A stretch of 55,470 nt of DNA from an uncultured Prevotella sp. (GCA_934196725.1 CAKPWR010000009.1:1-55470), one strand, 5' to 3'; numbered from the stretch's first letter, positions 22,130 through 30,412 are shown. Numbers and translations: made by a program. Notes: generated by a model from the letters alone, not told the origin.

Positions 22130-22936
22130 ATGGCTGATATATTAGAAGAGATAGTGGCACATAAGAGGATTGAGATAGAGCAGCGCAAGCGCTTTATCCA
22201 GCCTCGCCAGATGATAACCCTCACCGAGCAGAAGATGCAGGAAAACGAGGGGAAGGTGATAGGAGGAAGCATGAAGGAAGCACTGATGAATTCTGATACA
22301 GGAATCATCGCTGAGTTCAAGCGCAAATCGCCAAGTAAGGGTTGGATCAAGGAAGAGGGAAGGGCTAGCATTATTCCTTTGAGCTATCAGAAGAATGGAG
22401 CTTCTGCCTTGAGTATCCTTACCGATATCGATTACTTCGGTGGTTATGATGAGTATATCCAGGAAGCAAGACATGTGGGTGTTTCTATACCTATATTATA
22501 TAAGAACTTCGTCATCGAGGAATATCAGCTCTTGCAGGCTAGATATTGCGGTGCTTCTGCCGTGTTGCTCATTGCGGCTTGCCTCAGTAAGGAGGAATGC
22601 AAGCGGTTGATGGATATGGCTCATCAGCTGGGGATGGAGGTGCTGCTGGAGATGCATAACGAGCGTGACTTCGAGTATGCGGAGCTGGAGCCGGATATGT
22701 ATGGTATCAACAATCGCAACTTGGGTACCTTCGTTACGGATGTTGAGAATAGCTTCCGCTTGGCTGAGAAGCTTCCGAAGGATGTGTGCAGGGTGAGTGA
22801 GAGCGGAATCTCCAATCCTCTGACCGTTCGCCGATTAAGAGAAGAGGGCGGTTTCCGTGGTTTCCTGATGGGTGAACAGTTCATGAAGCAGGCTGACCCG
22901 GGAATTGCGCTTCAAGAGTTTATCTCTAAATTATAG
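22130..22936 (+). CDS. trpC: Indole-3-glycerol phosphate synthase
   Basis: The 268-residue TIM barrel closes the indole ring in tryptophan synthesis. The signature IIAEFKRKSPSKG lies at about 59-71, containing catalytic Lys and Glu partners. Later motifs include YGINNRNLGTF and RVSESGISNP. It is monofunctional, with trpF separate downstream. The start is fixed by the heptamer array ending directly upstream. Confidence 0.97.
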   Translation: MADILEEIVAHKRIEIEQRKRFIQPRQMITLTEQKMQENEGKVIGGSMKEALMNSDTGIIAEFKRKSPSKGWIKEEGRASIIPLSYQKNGASALSILTDIDYFGGYDEYIQEARHVGVSIPILYKNFVIEEYQLLQARYCGASAVLLIAACLSKEECKRLMDMAHQLGMEVLLEMHNERDFEYAELEPDMYGINNRNLGTFVTDVENSFRLAEKLPKDVCRVSESGISNPLTVRRLREEGGFRGFLMGEQFMKQADPGIALQEFISKL

Positions 22937-22960
22937 GATTTTCGCAAGTTTTTCTCCTTA

Positions 22961-23050
22961 CGCCCTGAAAGGGCAGAAGCTCCTAGCCCAGGGCAACGCC
23001 CTGGGTATATATAGCCGTCAGCAATGCGCCCTGTAAGGGCAAAAGCTTTA
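22961..23050 (+). repeat. Repeat family D, single copy after trpC
   Basis: CGCCCTGAAAGGGC hairpin, then CTCCTAGCCCAGGGC..GCCCTGGG hairpin, a variable spacer, then CGCCCTGTAAGGGC hairpin and AAAAGCTTT. Eight copies of this about 90-bp layout occur in the window. Confidence 0.9.
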
Positions 23051-23066
23051 GAATCATAAATAATAA

Positions 23067-23236
23067 CTGAACTTTCGCATATCAGGAAGTTAAAGGAGTT
23101 AAGGAAGTTAAGGAGTTAAGACGTATGTCTTTCTGCTTAAAAAACTACGCCAAAAAGACTGTTGTCTTAACTCCTCAGCGACCGTAGGGAGCGATAACTC
23201 CTTTAACTCCTTTAACTTCTGAGCTTGCGAAACTTG
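23067..23236. repeat. Repeat family G, copy between trpC and trpF
   Basis: Nearly the same sequence as 20313-20474, with the same termini CTGAACTTTCGCA and TTGCGAAACTTGA, and one extra CTCCTTTAA unit. It ends 13 bp before trpF. Confidence 0.9.
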
Positions 23237-23249
23237 AAATAATAATATA

Positions 23250-23870
23250 ATGTTAGTAAAGGTTTGTGGAATGCGTGAACCTGAGAATATAGAGCAGGTT
23301 GCGCAACTCGGCGTAGACATGATGGGATTCATTTTCTATCCTAAGTCTCCACGATATGTTAGCCAGGCGGTGGCTCGCTCGGATGCAGACCGGAAGTTTT
23401 GCAGAGTGGGAGTCTTTGTGAATGATTCCATTCCGGATATGGTGGATAGGATTCATTCCTTCTCCCTGAATGCGGTGCAACTGCATGGCGGCGAGAGCAG
23501 AGAAGTTTGCGAACAGCTGCGTGAAGCCAACGGGGAGATTAAGATAATCAAAGCCATCAGTGTTTCCGATGCCGGGGATATTCAGATATATAAGGAGTAT
23601 GTAGGCGCTGTTGACTACTTCCTTTTCGACACCAAATGCAAGACGGTGGGCGGAAGTGGTCAGCAGTTTGATTGGCAAGTTCTCGATGAGTATGATGGCG
23701 ATGTTCCATTCCTCCTGAGTGGTGGCATTGGTCCGGAGGATGTTTCCCGCGTTCGTTCTTTCCATCATCCCAAATGCGTTGGTATCGACCTCAACTCCAG
23801 GTTTGAGATAGAACCAGGGGTGAAGGATGTGGAGAAACTCAGGAAATTCCTTTTAAAAGTAAAAAGGTAA
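23250..23870 (+). CDS. trpF: Phosphoribosylanthranilate isomerase
   Basis: The 206-residue TIM barrel carries the TrpF signature KVCGM (4-8, catalytic Cys), then GFIFYPKSPRYV, VQLHGGES, FDTKCKTVGGSGQQFDW (catalytic Asp) and LSGGIGPEDV. It catalyses the Amadori rearrangement between the TrpD and TrpC steps. The start ATG follows a family G repeat by 13 bp. trpA follows after a 20-bp spacer of GTAAAAA repeats. Confidence 0.97.
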   Translation: MLVKVCGMREPENIEQVAQLGVDMMGFIFYPKSPRYVSQAVARSDADRKFCRVGVFVNDSIPDMVDRIHSFSLNAVQLHGGESREVCEQLREANGEIKIIKAISVSDAGDIQIYKEYVGAVDYFLFDTKCKTVGGSGQQFDWQVLDEYDGDVPFLLSGGIGPEDVSRVRSFHHPKCVGIDLNSRFEIEPGVKDVEKLRKFLLKVKR

Positions 23871-23890
23871 AAAAGTAAAAAAACAAAAAA
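23860..23890 (+). repeat. GTAAAAA short repeat between trpF and trpA
   Basis: AAAAGTAAAAAGGTAAAAA type units overlap the trpF end and fill the space to the trpA ATG. They may double as the A-rich translation-enhancing leader. Confidence 0.6.
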
Positions 23891-24667
23891 ATGAACAAGA
23901 TAAATGCATTGTTTGCTAACAATAAAGACCGCAAGCTTTTGAGCTTGTATTTCTGTGCTGGCTGCCCAACCTTGGAAGGCACCGGCGATGTGATCAAGGC
24001 GATGGAACGCAAGGGCATCGACATGATTGAGGTAGGAATCCCTTTCAGCGATCCATTGGCTGATGGACCTGTGATTCAGAGCGCAGGCACCAAGGCCTTG
24101 AAGAACGGAATGACCGTAAAGACCCTCTTCGGCCAGCTGAAAGCTATCAAGGATGAAGTCCAGCTTCCATTGGTACTGATGGGGTATCTCAACCCTATCA
24201 TGCACTATGGCATTGAGGATTTCTTCAAGAGTTGTGTAGAGAGTGGTGTCAGTGGAACCATCATTCCTGATCTTCCTTTTGATGATTATCTGAAGGTGGT
24301 GAAGCCGATTGCTGACAAGTACGATATCCGTGTCATCATGATGATTACTCCGGAAACCAGCGAGGAGCGCATCCGCTTCATCGATGAGCATACCGATGGC
24401 TTCATCTATATGGTCAGCTCTGCCAGTATCACGGGTGCCCAGAGCAACTTCGGTGATGCCAAGCTCGCTTACTTCAACCATATCAACAGCATGAATCTCC
24501 GCAACCCTCGCATGATTGGTTTCGGTATCAGCAACAAGCAGACGCTTACCAGTGCGCAGGATAACGCAGCCGGTGCCATCATCGGCAGTAAGTTCGTGAC
24601 ATTGCTCAATGAGACCCTGGATCCAGACAAGGCACTGGATGAACTCTTCGAGGCACTCAAGAAGTAA
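23891..24667 (+). CDS. trpA: Tryptophan synthase alpha subunit
   Basis: The 258-residue TIM barrel cleaves indole-3-glycerol phosphate to indole. The motif IEVGIPFSDPLADGP (46-60) contains the catalytic Glu47 and Asp58. SSASITGAQ and GFGISNKQT form the phosphate site. It is placed directly before trpB, the order inverse to the usual enteric trpBA. Confidence 0.97.
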   Translation: MNKINALFANNKDRKLLSLYFCAGCPTLEGTGDVIKAMERKGIDMIEVGIPFSDPLADGPVIQSAGTKALKNGMTVKTLFGQLKAIKDEVQLPLVLMGYLNPIMHYGIEDFFKSCVESGVSGTIIPDLPFDDYLKVVKPIADKYDIRVIMMITPETSEERIRFIDEHTDGFIYMVSSASITGAQSNFGDAKLAYFNHINSMNLRNPRMIGFGISNKQTLTSAQDNAAGAIIGSKFVTLLNETLDPDKALDELFEALKK

Positions 24668-24668
24668 G

Positions 24669-24772
24669 TGAAGAGTGAAGAACGAAGAGTGAAGAATTCA
24701 TCTGTTTCGTTTATGACTCAAGGGCAAAAGCCTAATTTAACATTTAACATTCAACATTTAACATTCAATATT
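24669..24772 (+). repeat. Family B remnant and TTTAACA heptamers between trpA and trpB
   Basis: A truncated family B repeat (GAAGAGTGAAGAACGAAGAG) follows the trpA stop. From about 24734 there are four or five units of TTTAACA/TTCAACA type, ending nine bases before trpB. Confidence 0.8.
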
Positions 24773-24780
24773 AAAAAGCG

Positions 24781-25980
24781 ATGTATCAAGTTGACGATAA
24801 AGGATTTTTTGGAAAATTCGGAGGAGCTTACGTTCCTGAAATATTATATAAGTGTGTAACTGAACTCCAGCAGGCTTACAAGCCTATCATTGAAAGCGAG
24901 GAGTTCAAGAAAGAGTACTATGCTCTGTTGAAAGATTATGTGGGTCGTCCTTCACCTCTTTATTATGCCAAGCGCATGAGTGAGAAGTATGGCTGCCAGC
25001 TCTATCTGAAGCGTGAGGATCTGAACCATACCGGTGCACACAAAATCAATAACACCATCGGACAGATTCTGATGGCGAAGAAGATGGGCAAGACCCGTAT
25101 CATCGCCGAAACTGGTGCCGGACAGCATGGCGTTGCCACTGCCACCGTCTGCGCCCTGATGGATATGAAGTGCGAAATCTTCATGGGTGCCACCGATGTG
25201 GAGCGCCAGCATACCAACGTAGAGCGTATGAAGATGCTGGGAGCCAAGGTGAACCCTGTTCGCACAGGTAATATGACTCTGAGCGACGCCTGCTCTGAGG
25301 CCATCCGCGACTGGTGCTGCCATCCACAGGATACCTTCTATATCGTAGGTTCCACCATGGGTCCTCATCCTTACCCTGATATTGTGGCAAAGATGCAGAG
25401 CGTCATCAGCGAGGAACTGAAATGGCAGTTGGAGGAGAAAATCGGTCGTGATTATCCTGATTACCTCATCGCCTGCGTAGGTGGCGGAAGCAATGCTGCA
25501 GGTACCATCTATCATTACATCGATGACGATCGTGTTCAGATTTATCTGGCTGAGGCTGCCGGTCATGGCATCGACACCGACTATACTGCTGCCACCATGC
25601 ATTGCGGTACAGAGGGAATTATCCACGGCGCCCGCACCCTGGTGATGCAGACAGAGGATGGTCAGATTGAGGAAGCCTTTACCATCAGTGCCGGTTTGGA
25701 TTACCCAGGCATCGGACCTATGCACGCCGACCTTGCCACCCGTGGAAGAAGTCATGTGCTTGCCATCAAGGACGATGAGGCTATCTATGCCGGTTATGAG
25801 TTGACCCGCATGGAGGGTATCATCCCAGCCATCGAGAGCGCACACGCAGTGGCAGCCTTGAAGAAGATGAAGTTCAAGAAGGACGATGTCGTTGTCCTGA
25901 CCGTTTCCGGTCGTGGCGACAAGGATGTGGAGACGTATTTGAGCCATAAGGAAATGGCAGGAGAATATGGCAATTTCTAA
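24781..25980 (+). CDS. trpB: Tryptophan synthase beta subunit
   Basis: The 399-residue PLP enzyme condenses indole with serine. The PLP lysine is Lys88 in HTGAHKINN, followed by ETGAGQHGVATA and the glycine-rich phosphate loop CVGGGSNAAG. Length and N-terminus (FGKFGGAYVPE) are those of the TrpB1 type that works with TrpA. The gene is followed by a 313-bp spacer holding an inverted pair of family D repeats. Confidence 0.98.
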   Translation: MYQVDDKGFFGKFGGAYVPEILYKCVTELQQAYKPIIESEEFKKEYYALLKDYVGRPSPLYYAKRMSEKYGCQLYLKREDLNHTGAHKINNTIGQILMAKKMGKTRIIAETGAGQHGVATATVCALMDMKCEIFMGATDVERQHTNVERMKMLGAKVNPVRTGNMTLSDACSEAIRDWCCHPQDTFYIVGSTMGPHPYPDIVAKMQSVISEELKWQLEEKIGRDYPDYLIACVGGGSNAAGTIYHYIDDDRVQIYLAEAAGHGIDTDYTAATMHCGTEGIIHGARTLVMQTEDGQIEEAFTISAGLDYPGIGPMHADLATRGRSHVLAIKDDEAIYAGYELTRMEGIIPAIESAHAVAALKKMKFKKDDVVVLTVSGRGDKDVETYLSHKEMAGEYGNF

Positions 25981-25983
25981 AGC

Positions 25984-26263
25984 ACTGAACTTTCGCATGT
26001 GGTTTAAGTACGGGCTGAAGGCCCAAAAGCTCCTAGCCCAGGGCAACGCCCTGGGTATAATGGCAATCAGCAAGGCGCCCTGTAAGGGCAAAAGCTTTGT
26101 TATTTGCCTGGTATTTTAAAGCTTTTGCCCTTACAGGGCGACAGGTTTGCAGCCATAATAACCCAGGGCGATGCCCTGGGCTAGGAGCTTCTGCCCTTTA
26201 CCTTTCCCTTCGGCCGGTGACCGTTGGTTCAGGGCGTGTGGGGCTAAACTTGCGAAACTTGAG
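25984..26263. repeat. Composite element: G-type termini around an inverted pair of family D
   Basis: The left end CTGAACTTTCGCA (25984-25996) and right end TGCGAAACTTGAG (26251-26263) are the family G termini. Between them lie D copies at 26011-26098 (plus) and about 26118-26236 (minus). The plus copy has its first hairpin as GGGC-TGAAG-GCCC instead of GCCCT-GAA-AGGGC, so pairing is kept while the bases differ. The minus copy has about 30 bp inserted in its last hairpin. Confidence 0.85.
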
Positions 26264-26293
26264 TAAAGCATAGTTTCAATCAATAAAAGAAAA

Positions 26294-27829
26294 ATGGCAA
26301 AGTTTAATTATAAGACAGTAACCCGCAAGATTCTTGCTGACCTCTATACGCCGGTGGGAGTCTATATGCGGTTGAGAGATATTTATCCCCAGTCGGCTCT
26401 GATGGAGAGTTCCGACTATCATGGTTCCGAGAATTCCCGCTCTTTCATCGGTGTTCATCCGTTGGCAAGCATCGCCGTGAGCCATGGCGAGGTCATCAAG
26501 ACCTATCCTGACGGCAGCGTAGAAAAGGAAACGCTCCCTGCTTTCGGCGAAGGAAAGGGCGAGCAGTGCAAGCTCGCCATCTCCAAGTCAATCAATGATT
26601 TCATCAAGAGTTTTCATGTAGAAGGTGAGAGCAAGGACTTCTGCGGCTTGTATGGTTTCACCACCTTCAATGCTGTGAGATATTTCGAGAATATCCCAGT
26701 AAAGGATACTACGATGGAGAAGAACGATGCTCCGGATATCTATTATATAATGTATAAGGATATCATCGTTTTCGACCACTTCAACAATACAATGGAGCTG
26801 ATTGCGCTTCAAGAGAGTGAAGAACGAAGAGTGAAGAGTGAAGAATCCAACAGTTCTATTGCGCAAGACTCTATTTCGAAAACTCAGGGAGAAAAGCAAG
26901 AGAATTCTTCACTCTTCACTTCTCACTCTTCACTTCCAGAGCTCGACGAGTTGCTCAAAGCCGTGAACAAGGCGAATGTGAAGCCTTACGATTTCCATCC
27001 GGTGGGCGAAACATTTTCTACCCTTACCGATGAGGAGCATAAGGAGAATATCCGCAAGTGCATCCAGCACTGTCTGCGTGGCGATGTCTTCCAGATTGTA
27101 GTCAGCCGTCGCTTCATCCAGAAATATGAGGGTGATGACTTCAAACTCTATCGTGCTCTGCGCAGCATCAACCCATCGCCATATCTCTTCTATTTCGATT
27201 TCGGCGGATTCCGCATCTTCGGTTCTTCACCGGAAACCCACAACCGCATCGTGGGCGACAAGGCGTTTATCGACCCTATTGCTGGAACCACCAAGCGTAC
27301 GGGCGATATGGAGCAGGATAGAAAGGCTGCCGAGTTCCTCCGCAACGACCCGAAGGAGAATGCCGAGCATGTGATGCTGGTAGATTTGGCTCGCAATGAC
27401 CTGAGCCGCAACTGCCATGGCGTGAAGGTAGATTTCTATAAGGATATGCAGTTCTATAGCCACGTCATCCACCTGGTGAGCCGTGTGAGCGGAACCCTGG
27501 ATCAGGATGCCGACCACATCAAGGAGTTTATCGATACCTTCCCAGCCGGTACCCTGAGCGGTGCTCCAAAGGTAAGGGCGATGCAGATTATCTCCGAACT
27601 GGAGCCTCACAACCGTGGAGCCTATGGTGGCTGTATCGGTTTCATCGGCTTGAATGGCGATTTGAATCAGGCTATCGTTATCCGAACCTTCATCAGCCGA
27701 AATGGCGAACTCTGGTTCCAGGCAGGAAGTGGAGTAGTGGCGAAGAGCAACGACCAGTATGAGCTGGAAGAGTGCAATAATAAGTTGGGTGCATTGACCA
27801 AGGCGATACATATTGCAGAGAAACTCTAA
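26294..27829 (+). CDS. trpE: Anthranilate synthase component I, with repeat-derived insert
   Basis: The 511-residue chorismate-using enzyme makes anthranilate with TrpG. Catalytic-domain motifs are FQIVVSRRF, FRIFGSSPET, IAGTTKRTGD, EHVMLVDLARNDLSR, GTLSGAPKVRAMQ and GGCIGFIG. Residues about 174-214, between the N-terminal domain and the catalytic domain, are encoded by two inverted family B repeats (26814-26850 and 26904-26937). They read SEERRVKSEES ... SSLFTSHSSL, an insert of some 40 residues that normal TrpE lacks. The N-terminal feedback site motif is probably in MESSDYHGSENSRSFIG. trpG follows after 28 bp. Confidence 0.97.
   Translation: MAKFNYKTVTRKILADLYTPVGVYMRLRDIYPQSALMESSDYHGSENSRSFIGVHPLASIAVSHGEVIKTYPDGSVEKETLPAFGEGKGEQCKLAISKSINDFIKSFHVEGESKDFCGLYGFTTFNAVRYFENIPVKDTTMEKNDAPDIYYIMYKDIIVFDHFNNTMELIALQESEERRVKSEESNSSIAQDSISKTQGEKQENSSLFTSHSSLPELDELLKAVNKANVKPYDFHPVGETFSTLTDEEHKENIRKCIQHCLRGDVFQIVVSRRFIQKYEGDDFKLYRALRSINPSPYLFYFDFGGFRIFGSSPETHNRIVGDKAFIDPIAGTTKRTGDMEQDRKAAEFLRNDPKENAEHVMLVDLARNDLSRNCHGVKVDFYKDMQFYSHVIHLVSRVSGTLDQDADHIKEFIDTFPAGTLSGAPKVRAMQIISELEPHNRGAYGGCIGFIGLNGDLNQAIVIRTFISRNGELWFQAGSGVVAKSNDQYELEECNNKLGALTKAIHIAEKL
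26814..26937 (+). repeat. Inverted pair of family B repeats inside trpE
   Basis: The plus-oriented AGAGTGAAGAACGAAGAGTG block at 26814-26850 and a reverse-oriented block (ATTCTTCACTCTTCACTTCT...) at 26904-26937 face each other across about 53 bp. They could fold as a hairpin in the mRNA. The frame stays open through both. Confidence 0.85.
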
Positions 27830-27857
27830 TTTAACATTTAACACTTAACATTAAACA
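27829..27857 (+). repeat. TTTAACA heptamers between trpE and trpG
   Basis: Four units (TTTAACA, TTTAACA, CTTAACA, TTAAACA) occupy the entire spacer. Confidence 0.8.
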
Positions 27858-28430
27858 TTGACAAAAGTGAAAGTAGTAATCATAGATAATTACGATTCCT
27901 TTACCTATAATCTGGCACATCTGGTGAAGGAGTTGGGAGTAGAAGTTACGGTTTATCGCAATGATCAGTTCCAGTTGCGCGAGCTGGAGCCATTCGATAA
28001 GATTATATTGAGTCCGGGTCCGGGAATCCCATCCGAGGCGGGTTTGCTGATGGATGTCATCAAGAAGTATGCCGGCATCAAGCCGATGCTGGGCGTCTGC
28101 CTGGGGCATCAGGCTATCGGCGAGGCGTTTGGTGCCAAGTTGACCAATCTCTCTGAGGTTTATCATGGAGTGGCAACACCCTGTACACAGTTCGGTAACG
28201 ACCCGATTTTCCGCGGCATGGATAAGCGAATCGAGATTGGCAGATACCATTCATGGGTAGTAGACCGTACCGGATTTCCTGAGTGTCTGGATGTAACCGC
28301 CGTGAGTGATGATGGTTGCATCATGGGATTGAAGCATAAGAATTATGATATTCATGGCATTCAGTTTCATCCCGAGAGCGTGTTGACGCCAGAAGGAAAG
28401 ACTATCGTCAGGAACTGGCTGTTCGACTAG
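27858..28430 (+). CDS. trpG: Anthranilate synthase component II (glutamine amidotransferase)
   Basis: This class I amidotransferase supplies ammonia to TrpE. It has DNYDSFTYNL, SPGPG, the nucleophile GVCLGHQAIGEAFG and the His-Glu pair in GIQFHPESVL. The TTG at 27858 gives 190 residues. A GTG at 27867 would start MKVVIIDNYDSF, the usual N-terminus, and may be the true start. There is no ATG in a suitable position, so initiation on a non-ATG codon directly after the heptamers is notable. It is last in the operon and is followed by a terminator. Confidence 0.96.
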   Translation: MTKVKVVIIDNYDSFTYNLAHLVKELGVEVTVYRNDQFQLRELEPFDKIILSPGPGIPSEAGLLMDVIKKYAGIKPMLGVCLGHQAIGEAFGAKLTNLSEVYHGVATPCTQFGNDPIFRGMDKRIEIGRYHSWVVDRTGFPECLDVTAVSDDGCIMGLKHKNYDIHGIQFHPESVLTPEGKTIVRNWLFD

Positions 28431-28464
28431 TAAGGAACTGAAGTTTCGCAAGTATATAAAAAGT

Positions 28465-28499
28465 AAAAGCTTGACGCTCTCACGAGTGCCAAGCTTTTT
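28465..28499 (+). terminator. Terminator of the trp operon
   Basis: AAAAGCTTG-CTC / GAG-CAAGCTTTTT stem with two mismatches and a 4-5 nt loop, ending in five T. A solitary family G terminus (CTGAAGTTTCGCA, about 28438-28450) lies between it and trpG. Confidence 0.8.
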
Positions 28500-28540
28500 C
28501 CATCTTAAAAAAGATGAAGACTTGATTATATTATAAAATT

Positions 28541-29521
28541 CTACAATTCCCAACCCACAGCGCTTGCACCAAGTACAGCAGCTGAACTACCATCGAGGGT
28601 AGAGACAAGGAACTTAGCCTTGCCCTTGTAAATCTTCAATACGCTCTTGTCGTAAGCTTCCTTCAAAGGCTTCATCAGGAGATCGCCAGCCTTGGTCAGA
28701 CCACCGAAGAATACGAATGCCTCAGGAGCAGAGAATGCAGCGAAGTTAGCACAAGCCTCACCCAGCATCTTGCCGGTGAAGTCGTAGATGCTCTTAGCCA
28801 AAGCATCACCCTTGCTGGCAGCCACACTTACGTCGTATGAAGTAATATCTTCTGGCTTCATGTCGCGGAGCAAAGAAGGCTCGTCAGTCTTCTGAAGGAA
28901 TTCACGAGCTGTACGAGCTACACCGGTAGCTGAACAGTATGCCTCCAGACAACCCTTGCGGCCGCAGCCACATGGACGACCTTCCTCACCAGGAACCATG
29001 ATTACGTGGCCCAACTCGCCAGCGAAACCATCGCTTCCGTAAACCATCTGACCGTTGATGACGATACCAGAACCCACACCAGTACCGAGAGTGATGTCGA
29101 TGAAGTTCTTCATACCGCGAGCCACGCCATAAGTCATCTCGCCGAGAGCAGCAGCGTTGGCATCGTTGGTCAAAGCAACAGGAATGCCACCGAGAGCCTT
29201 GCTGAAGAGATCAGCCAATGGCACAACGCCATCATGAGCCCAAGGCAGGTTTGGAGCAAATTCGATAGTTCCATTATAGTAATTGCCATTAGGTGCACCG
29301 ATACCCATAGCCTTGATCTTGTCGAGACCGCCAACGGTATCGATAACAGGCATGAGCGCCTCTGTTGCAGCCTTTACATAGTCGTCTACATTATCATAGC
29401 CTCCAGTCTTGATAGCTGTTGTAGCCTTGATTTCTCCACGTGCATCTACGATGCCGAATACAGAGTTAGTTCCGCCGAGATCGAGACCGATAACGTACGG
29501 TTTCATTGCATTTTCAGTCAT
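28541..29521 (-). CDS. glk: ROK-family glucokinase
   Basis: The 326-residue sugar kinase has the ATP motif GLDLGGTNS near the N-terminus, sugar-binding GAPNGNYYNGTIEFAPNL and LTNDANAAALGE (catalytic Asp). The ROK signature is GELGHVIMVPG followed by the zinc-binding CGCGRKGCLEAYCS. It phosphorylates glucose, or possibly a related sugar, in the cytoplasm, since ROK kinases vary in substrate. A codon 6 ATG is an alternative start. It converges on the trp operon terminator. Confidence 0.92.
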   Translation of the reverse strand: MTENAMKPYVIGLDLGGTNSVFGIVDARGEIKATTAIKTGGYDNVDDYVKAATEALMPVIDTVGGLDKIKAMGIGAPNGNYYNGTIEFAPNLPWAHDGVVPLADLFSKALGGIPVALTNDANAAALGEMTYGVARGMKNFIDITLGTGVGSGIVINGQMVYGSDGFAGELGHVIMVPGEEGRPCGCGRKGCLEAYCSATGVARTAREFLQKTDEPSLLRDMKPEDITSYDVSVAASKGDALAKSIYDFTGKMLGEACANFAAFSAPEAFVFFGGLTKAGDLLMKPLKEAYDKSVLKIYKGKAKFLVSTLDGSSAAVLGASAVGWEL

Positions 29522-29562
29522 GTTATTTTTTTAAATTAGTTAGAATGTTATTAATTTTGACG

Positions 29563-29593
29563 CAAAGATATATAAAAGTAGTCAAAAAAACAA
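29563..29593 (-). promoter_or_regulatory. Promoter of the ROK kinase gene
   Basis: Minus strand TTG (29591-29593), 20 nt, TATCTTTG (29563-29570), about 42 bp before the start. Confidence 0.5.
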
Positions 29594-29665
29594 GATTTAT
29601 ATGATAAAAAAATGTGAAAAGCAAATATTTTATTAGAAATATAGTCGAATATGCTCGAAATTTTG

Positions 29666-29673
29666 TATCTTTG
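29666..29673 (+). promoter_or_regulatory. -7 box that decides the LysE-like start
   Basis: TATCTTTG ends nine bases before ATG 29683, implying a nearly leaderless mRNA. It excludes the longer upstream start at 29614. Confidence 0.5.
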
Positions 29674-29682
29674 CCAGCTGTT

Positions 29683-30360
29683 ATGAGTTTAGCATTTCCA
29701 ATAGAGATAAATATTCTTGATTTTATATTCAAGGGAATTATCATAGGCGTGATTGCCTCGGCTCCAATGGGACCCGTTGGCATCTTATGTATCCAGCGCA
29801 CTTTGAACAAGGGGCGCTGGTATGGTTTCGTTACGGGTATCGGTGCCGCTTTGAGCGATATTGTCTATGCGCTCTTTACGGGTCTCGGTATGAGTTTTGT
29901 GATGGATTTTGTAAATAATGCCCAGAACAAGTTCTATCTTCAGATTTTTGGAGGTGTCCTGTTGCTGGTATTCGGTGTTTATTGCTTCAAGAGCAATCCG
30001 ATGAAGAATATGCACAAGTCGAGCAATAAGCAGGGCACGCTTCTGCATAACGGCATTACGGCGTTCCTGGTTACGCTCAGCAATCCGCTCATCGTATTCC
30101 TCTTTATGGCTACGTTTGCCCAGTTTGCCTTTGTGGTTCCCGATATGCCGATAGAAATGGGTGTGGGCTATCTGAGCATCGTTTTCGGAGCTTTGCTGTG
30201 GTGGTTCGGACTCACCTGGCTCATCGACAAGATCAGGGGCAAGTTTGATACCAATGGCATCCTTATTATAAATAAGGTGATAGGTAGCGTGGTTATCATC
30301 TTCTCGCTCATCGCATTGGTGGGAACGGTGTTTAATCTCTACCATCTCCCTGAATTCTAA
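29683..30360 (+). CDS. LysE/RhtB-type translocator
   Basis: From ATG 29683 the protein has 225 residues and six predicted membrane helices. The LysE-family opening is FKGIIIGVIASAPMGPVGIL followed by QRTLNKGRWYGFVTGIGAA. A second-half helix pair begins TAFLVTLSNPLIVFLFMA. Members export amino acids or related metabolites, but the substrate cannot be read from sequence. It lies divergent from the ROK kinase and 53 bp before DUF4924, with a heptamer array in between. Confidence 0.85.
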   Translation: MSLAFPIEINILDFIFKGIIIGVIASAPMGPVGILCIQRTLNKGRWYGFVTGIGAALSDIVYALFTGLGMSFVMDFVNNAQNKFYLQIFGGVLLLVFGVYCFKSNPMKNMHKSSNKQGTLLHNGITAFLVTLSNPLIVFLFMATFAQFAFVVPDMPIEMGVGYLSIVFGALLWWFGLTWLIDKIRGKFDTNGILIINKVIGSVVIIFSLIALVGTVFNLYHLPEF

Positions 30361-30372
30361 GGGAGTATGCCT

Positions 30373-30405
30373 AATTTAACATTTAACATTTCACATTTAA
30401 CATTA
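30373..30405 (+). repeat. TTTAACA heptamers before the DUF4924 gene
   Basis: Four to five units (ATTTAAC, ATTTAAC, ATTTCAC, ATTTAAC) end about eight bases before the start codon. Confidence 0.8.
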
Positions 30406-30412
30406 AAAAAGG

